From contig CAZJUJ010000065.1 of the NCBI GenBank assembly GCA_964549135.1, positions 1 to 14,152 on the forward strand: 14,152 nucleotides of DNA, in the 5' to 3' direction. This DNA is from RUG563 sp964549135. GTDB taxonomy: Bacteria > Bacillota > Clostridia > Christensenellales > Aristaeellaceae. Under the pieces are notes generated by a model. It made no database searches and was not told the origin of the DNA. It saw only the letters and a list, made by a program, of their open reading frames with translations. Of the stretch, positions 5,751 through 11,767 are shown piece by piece (within the stretch, counting starts at the first letter, position 1; every line of letters starts with the position of its first letter). A program made the translations under genes and the position numbers.

Positions 5751-6005
5751 TCAATCCTCCATCAGATCCCCCGGCTCCAATTGCACCAGAATCACATTCT
5801 CCCCAATCTTGCATATCCGCTGCCAGGGGATGACAATGCCGCATTTTTCGCCCCGCAGCATCTGGCTCATCTTCGTCTCCCCCGGCACCACCAGCGCCTC
5901 TACGCATCCATCCCCCGGGTCAAACTCAATATCCATTACCTTGCCCAGACGCCTGCCATCCAGCGTATTGATTACATCCTTCGTCTTCAGCTCCGAAAGG
6001 CTCAT
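5751..6005 (-). CDS. YlmC/YmxH family PRC-barrel protein
   Basis: 84 residues, the usual length of this small family. It reads MSLSELKTKDVINTLDGRRL at the N-terminus, continues GKVMDIEFDPGDGCVEALVV, and ends with GIVIPWQRICKIGENVILVQ and an acidic tail. This is a PRC-barrel beta fold. Bacillus and Clostridium members are linked to sporulation (YlmC/YmxH), but their molecular role is unclear. The start at 6005 is set by the family N-terminus and GGGGGTGG upstream; a longer open frame extends through the repeat module and is not real. The Shine-Dalgarno lies inside a strong hairpin (6013-6037). No ordinary promoter is obvious: transcription may come from the solute-binding-protein operon or from a -35-like motif in palindrome E. 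Confidence 0.88.
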   Translation of the reverse strand: MSLSELKTKDVINTLDGRRLGKVMDIEFDPGDGCVEALVVPGETKMSQMLRGEKCGIVIPWQRICKIGENVILVQLEPGDLMED

Positions 6006-6012
6006 GCTGCCA

Positions 6013-6037
6013 CCCCCTGCATAAGCATATGCGGGGG
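6013..6037 (-). promoter_or_regulatory. Hairpin covering the ribosome binding site of the YlmC/YmxH-like gene
   Basis: GCATA/TATGC (6028-6032 with 6019-6023, 4-base loop) extended by CCCCC/GGGGG (6033-6037 with 6013-6017) forms a 10-bp stem with one bulged base. The GGGGG arm is part of the Shine-Dalgarno, 7-8 bases before the ATG, so the stem should limit translation unless opened. Confidence 0.55.
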
Positions 6038-6051
6038 ATGGGGAAAATATT

Positions 6052-6088
6052 GCGGGAGGATGCTTTTGCGTCAAAAGCACCCTCCCGC
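6052..6088. repeat. Palindrome E (A/B/C type)
   Basis: 17-base arms, GCGGGAGGATGCTTTTG with one mismatch, surround the loop CGT. On the minus strand it contains TTGACG followed 17 bases later by AATATT, a weak promoter-like arrangement pointing at the YlmC/YmxH-like gene. Confidence 0.9.
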
Positions 6089-6131
6089 AAAAATCCCCGT
6101 TTTCTCCCTCGTCCCTGGTTTTCGGAGGGGC

Positions 6132-6170
6132 GCGGGGGAACCACTTTTGACTCAAAAGTGGTTCCCCCGC
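6132..6170. repeat. Palindrome F (D type)
   Basis: Perfect 18-base arms, GCGGGGGAACCACTTTTG and its reverse complement, surround the loop ACT. It differs from D by one base. On the plus strand TTGACT is followed after 18 bases by AATAAT. No U tract follows on either strand, so it does not look like an intrinsic terminator. Confidence 0.92.
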
Positions 6171-6198
6171 AATAATTTCCCCGATAATGACCAGGGCG

Positions 6199-7755
6199 TT
6201 ATTTGCCGATGGATTCGATGCCCCGGAGGATTTCCGGTTCCCGGACATCCCGGGTAACGGTAAAGATTTTCCGGGTCAGGAGCGCCCCGGCGCGGTAATA
6301 CATGCAGATAAAGGGGCAATCCTCCGCATACAGGGTCTGAATCTGATGCAGCAGGCTCTCATAGCTGGAAAAATCCAGTGCCTTACGCAGATCCTTAAAC
6401 AGCTTATCCATCTGGGTAGATTTATAGCCCACGAAATTGCCCGTATTATTGCTCATCAGCAGAAAGCCAGGATCGGGCACCACATCCATCTGGAAGGCAG
6501 CGATGCACATATCAAAATTCCGCTTGCTCAGCCGCGCCTTCACGGAGGAATAATTCTCGGTGATTACAGGGGCCTCGATGCCGATATCGGCCAGCATATC
6601 CGATATCATATTGGCCACCTGCACCCGCACGGTATTATCCTGCTCCTCATAGACATAGATGCGCAGCCGAAGCCGCCTGTTTTTTCCATCCTTAATGATA
6701 TCCAGCACGCCGTCGCCATCCAGATCCTCCCAGCCCTCTGCAGCCAGAATTTCCCGGGCCTTATCGGGATTATAGACAAAGGCGCTTTCGCTGTCCTGAT
6801 ACATCCAGGTACCGGCGGGCAGGGGGGTATCGGTGCGCTGGGCCATGCCCATATAGACCGTTTCGCAGATTTTATCCAGATCGATGGCATAGCGGATGGC
6901 CTTGCGCACGTTGATATTATCCAGGGGATATTCGGAAAAATTCAGCAGCAGCGTTTCCAATTGCCGGGTGCGATAGGCAATATTCAGATTGGTCAGGCCC
7001 GTTCTGTATTGCCCGGCGGAAGCGGAGCGGGTAATGGCGGCGTCCACCCGATTGTATTCATAATCCGAAATCAATTCCCGGTTGGTGGCGCGGAACATCA
7101 CATTGATGTTCTTGACCGTGGATGCCCCCTGCCACCAATCCTCATAGGCGGTGAGATAGAGATAATTGGCGGCCTGGAACTGCTCCGCCTTATAGGGGCC
7201 GGTACCCAGGGGCATCATATACTGCACCTGATCCCGGGGCAGAATCGGGAAGGTCAGCGCGAAATAGACGCCGTAATAGGGGCGGCTTACGGAAAGCACC
7301 AGGGAACTGGCATCATTGGCCGTGGCGGAGGAAATGATGTATTTGAGCTGGGCATACTGGCCCTTGCCCTCATCGGCCAGGCGCAGGATTTCCTCAATGG
7401 TAGCCACCACATCATAGGCCGTGCAGGGCGTGCCGTCATGAAAGGTGACGCCCTCCCGCATGGTCACCGTCCATTTGCTGCCGCTGCTGTTGGGCGTGCA
7501 GGATTTGGCCAGGCAGGGCTGGGGCATATAATCATCATCCAGGGCATACAGCCCCTCAAACATCAGCGCCGTCAGGGACTGAAATTCTCTCTCCTCCGAC
7601 TGCAGGGGATTGAGATGGGTGCTTTTCACCGAAATCATGCCCAGCGTCAGGGTGTCATCCATGGTGGTGGCAAGGGCCGCCGGGCACAGAAGAGAGAAAA
7701 CCATCATCAGGGCGGCCAGCTTAATAATAATACTGCTGATAGATCGCATAGGCAT
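6199..7755 (-). CDS. ABC transporter substrate-binding protein, family 5 (oligopeptide/DppA-type)
   Basis: 518 residues, typical of SBP_bac_5. It starts MPMRSISSIIIKLAALMMVF with cleavage likely after PAALA (about residue 29). Family features are the early HLNPLQSE stretch, MREGVTFHDGTPCTAYDVV (about 122-140), GTGPYKAEQF, DNINVRKAIRYAIDLDKI and the domain-1 return near the C-terminus. It would bind a peptide or similar ligand outside the membrane. There is no canonical lipobox: C24 is in SLLC, lacking a small residue before Cys, so it may be secreted or tethered by an uncleaved helix. No permease or ATPase gene adjoins it, so it is an orphan receptor or serves another role such as sensing muropeptides, given the transglycosylase gene it overlaps. 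ATG at 7755 is chosen because AAAGG lies 6 bases upstream; it overlaps the preceding gene by 35 bases, implying translational coupling. Confidence 0.9.
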   Translation of the reverse strand: MPMRSISSIIIKLAALMMVFSLLCPAALATTMDDTLTLGMISVKSTHLNPLQSEEREFQSLTALMFEGLYALDDDYMPQPCLAKSCTPNSSGSKWTVTMREGVTFHDGTPCTAYDVVATIEEILRLADEGKGQYAQLKYIISSATANDASSLVLSVSRPYYGVYFALTFPILPRDQVQYMMPLGTGPYKAEQFQAANYLYLTAYEDWWQGASTVKNINVMFRATNRELISDYEYNRVDAAITRSASAGQYRTGLTNLNIAYRTRQLETLLLNFSEYPLDNINVRKAIRYAIDLDKICETVYMGMAQRTDTPLPAGTWMYQDSESAFVYNPDKAREILAAEGWEDLDGDGVLDIIKDGKNRRLRLRIYVYEEQDNTVRVQVANMISDMLADIGIEAPVITENYSSVKARLSKRNFDMCIAAFQMDVVPDPGFLLMSNNTGNFVGYKSTQMDKLFKDLRKALDFSSYESLLHQIQTLYAEDCPFICMYYRAGALLTRKIFTVTRDVREPEILRGIESIGK

Positions 7756-8467
7756 TGAGTACCTTTCCCGCGTAATAGCGCGTATCATCCATGGGAATCT
7801 GGGAAAGCAGAAGGGTTTTCCCATCGGTGGAATATTTCTTCAGCCAGCTATCCACATTGCCCCAGCCCGCATGATAGGCACAGGCGGTCAGGATGGGATC
7901 GCCATCGTATTTCTTCGTGATGTAGCTGAGCAGATAGCAGCCCATCTTGATGGCGTTTTCGGGATCGTAAATGGCCTCCATATCATTGGCGCTGATGCCG
8001 AATTTGGGGGCGATCCATTCAAAGCTGTCGGGCATGAACTGCATCAGCCCCATGGCCCCGGCATAGCTGATGGCCCGGGGATCATAATCGCTTTCCCGCT
8101 TGATAATGGCCGCCACAAAGGCGGGATCGATCTGATACACCGCGGCGTAGTATTCGATCCATTCCCGGTATTCCACCTGATGGCGGCTGATTTCCCGCTG
8201 CTGCTCCTTCTGCTGCTTTTCCCGCTTTGCCATCAGCTCCTCCATGCTGAGGGAGGCCTGACGAACCGAGAAGGCGGAAAAAAGCAGCGCGAAAACCAGG
8301 AGCATCAGTATGCCCCCCTGCCACCAGGTAATGGTAAAGGAAAAGCCGGCCCGCCTTTTCTTTTTTCTTTTCTGGCTTCTTCCGGAGCGGCGATTCCGCC
8401 CCTGGGGCGCTTTGCCCGGCTGCGCAGCCGCAGGGGGCGGCGGCGCGGGATAGGGATAATTGCTCAA
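7721..8467 (-). CDS. Membrane-anchored lytic transglycosylase (SLT domain)
   Basis: 248 residues. A Pro/Ala-rich and strongly basic cytoplasmic N-terminus (1-42, including QKRKKKRR) precedes one transmembrane helix at about 46-67, a charged Gln/Glu/Lys linker likely to be a coiled coil (75-95), and the Slt domain at about 105-245. The catalytic glutamate is E125 in IIKRESDYDP; GAMGLMQFMP (137-146) and ACAYHAGWGNV (195-205) are the other goose-type lysozyme/Slt motifs. It cleaves the glycan strand of peptidoglycan to form 1,6-anhydro ends, outside the membrane. The start is a TTG at 8467: AAGGAG lies 7 bases upstream and no ATG is available. It begins 12 bases after coaE, inside the polA operon. 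A transglycosylase behind coaE is a recurrent clostridial arrangement as I recall it. Confidence 0.93.
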   Translation of the reverse strand: MSNYPYPAPPPPAAAQPGKAPQGRNRRSGRSQKRKKKRRAGFSFTITWWQGGILMLLVFALLFSAFSVRQASLSMEELMAKREKQQKEQQREISRHQVEYREWIEYYAAVYQIDPAFVAAIIKRESDYDPRAISYAGAMGLMQFMPDSFEWIAPKFGISANDMEAIYDPENAIKMGCYLLSYITKKYDGDPILTACAYHAGWGNVDSWLKKYSTDGKTLLLSQIPMDDTRYYAGKVLNAYAIYQQYYY

Positions 8468-8479
8468 AGCGAATCTCCT

Positions 8480-9079
8480 TTATTTCTGTTCGAATTTCTG
8501 CAGCGTTTCCCGCCACATGGATAGAACGATCCGGGCGCTCTCTTCCCTGCTTCCAGCGGTGCGAATCACCCGATCGGCCTTTCTCGCCTTTTCCAGGGTG
8601 GGCATCTGGGAATGAATCCGCGCCAGGGCCTGGCGTCGCGTCAGCCCGTCCCGCTGCATCAGCCGCTCCAATTGAACCCGCTGCGGCACATAGGCGCACC
8701 AGATTTCATCGCACCAGGCATCCATCCCGCATTCAAAAAGCAGCGGCACATCCATGATCACCAGCCCATCGCCCGCCGCAATTTCATCGCGGATCCTTTC
8801 CAGCACCATGGGATGCACGATGGCGTTGAGCCTGCTTCTGTTTTCCTCGCTGGCAAAGACCATTTCGCCAAGGGCCCGGCGATTGAGACGCTCCCCGTCA
8901 AATACCTGCGGGCCGAAAGCCTGACGGATGCGGGGCAGGGCCGCGCCGCCGGGAGCGGTCAGCCCCCGGGAAATCTCATCCGCATCGATTACCCGGGCAC
9001 CCGCCTGCCTGAGTGCGGCGGAAAGATTGCTTTTCCCGGTGGCAATTCCTCCGGTAAGCCCGATCACATAGGCGCTCAT
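8480..9079 (-). CDS. coaE: Dephospho-CoA kinase
   Basis: 199 residues, normal for CoaE, which phosphorylates dephospho-CoA to CoA with ATP, the last step of CoA synthesis, in the cytosol. The P-loop is GLTGGIATGKS (7-17). IDADEISR (31-38) contributes the catalytic aspartate region, and IVHPMV (87-92), DVPLLFECG (110-118) and the lid LMQRDGLTRRQALARI (140-155) complete the pattern. Its ATG overlaps the polA stop codon as ATGA, so the two genes are translationally coupled. Confidence 0.97.
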   Translation of the reverse strand: MSAYVIGLTGGIATGKSNLSAALRQAGARVIDADEISRGLTAPGGAALPRIRQAFGPQVFDGERLNRRALGEMVFASEENRSRLNAIVHPMVLERIRDEIAAGDGLVIMDVPLLFECGMDAWCDEIWCAYVPQRVQLERLMQRDGLTRRQALARIHSQMPTLEKARKADRVIRTAGSREESARIVLSMWRETLQKFEQK

Positions 9080-11622
9080 TTGGTTTCATACCAGCTTTCC
9101 CCGGTTTTTACCTCGGCCAGCAGCGGCACGCTCAATTCAAGCACCTGCTCCATGCATCCCTTGAGGATTGCTTCCACCCGCGCGGCCTCCTCACGCGGTG
9201 CCTCGATGAGCAATTCGTCATGCACCTGCAGAATCAGCCGGGCCTTTAGCCCTTCCCTCTTCAGCGCCTGATGCACCCTGACCATGGCCAGCTTGATAAT
9301 ATCCGCCGCCGTGCCCTGCACCGGGGTATTCATGGCGGCGCGCTCGCCGAAATTGCGGGTATTGGCGCTGCCGGCCTTCAGCTCCGGCAATTGCCTGCGG
9401 CGGCCCAGCATGGTCTTGGCATAGCCGTCCTCATAGCCCCGTTTTACCGCATCCTCCATGAATTTCTTTACCCCGGGATAGCGGGCAAAATACCGGGCGA
9501 TAAAATCCGCCGCCTCCTTCCGGGAAATGCCGATATTCCGGGCCAGGCCGAATTCGCTGATCCCGTATACCAGGCCGAAATTCACCGCCTTGGCGCTGGA
9601 GCGCATGGCGGGGGTGACCTCCTCCATCTTTACGCCCTCCACCTCCGCCGCCGTGCGGGTATGAATATCCTGGCCCCGGCGGAAGGCATCCACCATGGCC
9701 GCATCCCCGGAAAAATGGGCCAGCACCCGCAATTCAATCTGGCTGTAATCGGCATCGGAAAGCACGCAGCCCGGGGCAGCGATAAACGCCTTGCGGATTT
9801 CCCGGCCCATTTCGGTGCGCACGGGAATATTCTGCAGATTGGGCTCGCTGGAGGAAATGCGGCCGGTGGCGGTGCCGGTCTGATCAAAATAGGTATGCAC
9901 CCGGCCCGAGGCATCCATTTTCCTCAGCAGCGCGTCAATGTAGGTGGAATTGAGCTTGACCACCTGCCGGTATTGCAGAATCGGCGCAATGCAGGGATGC
10001 AGATGGCTGATGCTCTCCAACGTATCGGCATCGGTGGAATAGCCCCGGGCCGTCTTTTTCCCGGCGGGCAGCCCCAGGGTTTCGAATAATACCTTGCCCA
10101 GCTGCTGTGGACTGTTGAGATTAAAGCCCCGCACCCCGGAAAGGGAATAGACCTGCTCCTTAAGCATCTCCGCATCCCGGGTAAATTGCTCGCCCAGCTG
10201 GGAAAGCACCCCGCCATCCACCTGAAAGCCCGCCGTTTCCATATCAAACAGGGCATAGAGCAGCGGCATTTCCACCTGCTCCATCAGCGGCAGCATTTCC
10301 TCTGCCACCAATTGCCGCCGCTGCTTTTCCGCAAGCTGCAAAATTCCGGCGGCGTCCTCCCGGGCAAATTGCCGGAGGGCATAGGATTTTTCCTGAGGAT
10401 TATGCAGATAGGCCCCCAGCATGGTATCCCAGGCAAATTGGGGCAGGGGCAGCTGCCGGGCCGACAAAAGATGCAGAAGGCTCTTTCCGTCATGCACATA
10501 CAGCGGCCTTGCAAGCAGCGGAGCCAGGGCCTGCCAGGCCTCCTCGGGCAAAAGCCCCGGGGAGAGCATATCCTGCTGAAGCGCCACCCGGGCAAGCCGG
10601 CCGGGCACGGCCAGGGTCATCTGCATGCTGGATACATGCAGCGCCGTGGGCATATTCTCCGTTTCCTGAATAAAGCGCGCAATCTCCTCCCGGGAGGAAA
10701 GCTGCGTTTCGCTTATTTCCTGCGCCGGCTCTTCCTTTTCTTCCGCCGGGGCGCTTTTTTCCTCCAGGCCCATTTTTTCCATGCGGCCCGCAATGCCGTT
10801 CAGCTGATATTTTTTCAGCGCGCTGCTTCCCTCATGCATATGGGCAATATCCCATTTTTCCGGTTCAAAGGGAATGGGCGCAGTGGGGCGGATGGTGGCC
10901 AGATTCTTGGAAAAGACAGCCATCTCCCGGTTATCCCGGATTTTTTCGCCCAGCTTGCCCTTGATCTGCCCGGCGTTTTCCAGCGTGCTTTCCAGCGTGC
11001 CATATTCGCTGAGCAGCTTCAGCGCGGTCTTTTCGCCCACCCCCGGAATGCCGGGGATGTTATCGCTGCTGTCCCCCATCAGGCCCTTGAGATCGGTAAT
11101 CTGCTCCGGGCTCACGCCGAAAAATTCCTTCACCCCGGCGGCGTCAAAGAGCGTGCTTTCCGAAATGCCCTTTCGGGTAAACAGCACCCGGGTGCCGCCG
11201 CCGATTAATTGCAGGGCGTCCCGGTCGCCGGTAAGCAGCACGCAGTCCAGCCCGTTTTCCCGGCATTTCACGGAAAGGGTGCCCAGAATATCATCCGCCT
11301 CATAGCCGTCTACGGATAATACGCCCAGCCGCATTTCGGAAAGAATCTCCCGAATCACGGCAAACTGGGGGCGCAATTCCTCCGGCGTGGCCCGGCGGCC
11401 CGCCTTGTAATCCGCATAGGCGGTATGGCGGAAGGTGGGAACGTGGGTATCAAAGGCCACGGCAATATAGCGGGGGGATATTTCCTGCACCGCTTTGAGC
11501 AGCATGGATAAAAAGCCATGCACCGCATTGGTATAAATCCCGTTGGCATCCATCAGCGGCAGGGCATGGAAGGCCCGATGCATCAGGCTGTTCCCATCCA
11601 CCGCCAGCAAAATCTCCCGCAT
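9076..11622 (-). CDS. polA: DNA polymerase I
   Basis: 848 residues, with 5'-3' exonuclease (about 1-290), a proofreading-like domain (305-460) and polymerase domain (465-848). The nuclease has AVDGNSLMHRAF (8-19), VAFDTHVPTFRH, DGYEADD (105-111), TGDRD (131-135) and GDSSDNIPGIPGVGEKTA (183-200), so it looks active for primer removal and repair. The polymerase has TATGRISSSEPNLQN (584-598), motif A DADYSQIELR (623-632, catalytic D625), the O-helix R674/K678/F682/Y686, and motif C VHDEL (800-804). The 3'-5' exonuclease lacks the first DxE pair (here ALHVSS) and keeps only remnants such as DTMLGAYLHNP, so proofreading is probably lost, as in Bacillus and Thermus Pol I. The start at 11622 follows GGGAGGTG; a 61-codon upstream extension overlaps the promoter and is rejected. 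It is the first gene of the operon with coaE. Confidence 0.98.
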   Translation of the reverse strand: MREILLAVDGNSLMHRAFHALPLMDANGIYTNAVHGFLSMLLKAVQEISPRYIAVAFDTHVPTFRHTAYADYKAGRRATPEELRPQFAVIREILSEMRLGVLSVDGYEADDILGTLSVKCRENGLDCVLLTGDRDALQLIGGGTRVLFTRKGISESTLFDAAGVKEFFGVSPEQITDLKGLMGDSSDNIPGIPGVGEKTALKLLSEYGTLESTLENAGQIKGKLGEKIRDNREMAVFSKNLATIRPTAPIPFEPEKWDIAHMHEGSSALKKYQLNGIAGRMEKMGLEEKSAPAEEKEEPAQEISETQLSSREEIARFIQETENMPTALHVSSMQMTLAVPGRLARVALQQDMLSPGLLPEEAWQALAPLLARPLYVHDGKSLLHLLSARQLPLPQFAWDTMLGAYLHNPQEKSYALRQFAREDAAGILQLAEKQRRQLVAEEMLPLMEQVEMPLLYALFDMETAGFQVDGGVLSQLGEQFTRDAEMLKEQVYSLSGVRGFNLNSPQQLGKVLFETLGLPAGKKTARGYSTDADTLESISHLHPCIAPILQYRQVVKLNSTYIDALLRKMDASGRVHTYFDQTGTATGRISSSEPNLQNIPVRTEMGREIRKAFIAAPGCVLSDADYSQIELRVLAHFSGDAAMVDAFRRGQDIHTRTAAEVEGVKMEEVTPAMRSSAKAVNFGLVYGISEFGLARNIGISRKEAADFIARYFARYPGVKKFMEDAVKRGYEDGYAKTMLGRRRQLPELKAGSANTRNFGERAAMNTPVQGTAADIIKLAMVRVHQALKREGLKARLILQVHDELLIEAPREEAARVEAILKGCMEQVLELSVPLLAEVKTGESWYETK

Positions 11623-11639
11623 GAAATCACCTCCCTGCC

Positions 11640-11667
11640 AGTATACCACATCTGCCCTGAAATTCAA
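11640..11667 (-). promoter_or_regulatory. Extended -10 promoter of the polA operon
   Basis: On the minus strand TTGAAT (11662-11667) and TATACT (11640-11645) are 16 bases apart, with an extended -10 TGG just before TATACT. The leader would be only about 10-15 bases, so the ribosome binding site is near the 5' end of the mRNA. Confidence 0.7.
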
Positions 11668-11707
11668 ACAGCCCAGCCCCCTTCCCAGGAAAATTTGCAA
11701 TTTCTTC

Positions 11708-11735
11708 TTGTGAAGCGCCGGGAAAATAGTATAAT
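11708..11735 (+). promoter_or_regulatory. Promoter of the SNF2-family gene
   Basis: TTGTGA (11708-11713) and consensus TATAAT (11730-11735) are 16 bases apart, about 32 bases before the ATG. It is divergent from the polA promoter with a gap of about 40 bases, so the two could influence each other. Confidence 0.72.
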
Positions 11736-11767
11736 AAACAGGAGCAGGAACGAAAAGGAGGACGGCC

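Larger units (their letters stand above)
6040..6182. repeat. MITE-like module carrying palindromes E and F
   Basis: 143 bp bounded by 17-base terminal inverted repeats, GGGGAAAATATTGCGGG at the left (6040-6056) and the reverse complement of GGGGAAATTATTGCGGG at the right (6166-6182), with one mismatch. Inside are palindromes E and F in the same order and orientation as C and D of the large island, with the same joining motifs (CCTCGTCCC, then TCCCTGGTTTTCGGAGGGG). It lies between the solute-binding-protein stop codon and the YlmC/YmxH-like gene. No target-site duplication is obvious. It could be a non-autonomous mobile element or a BIME-like mRNA structure. Confidence 0.82.

Noticed and set aside
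6006..6248. An N-terminal extension of the YlmC/YmxH-like gene through the repeat module
   Set aside because: The extra residues are translated palindromes; the family begins at MSLSELKTKDV and a ribosome binding site precedes that ATG.
6187..7758. A 523-codon plus-strand open frame
   Set aside because: It is antisense to a well-supported solute-binding protein gene, starts without a ribosome binding site, and has the His/Ile/Gly-rich composition of a shadow frame in GC-rich DNA.
10186..11208. A 340-codon plus-strand open frame
   Set aside because: It is antisense to polA and has no start signal or recognisable domain.
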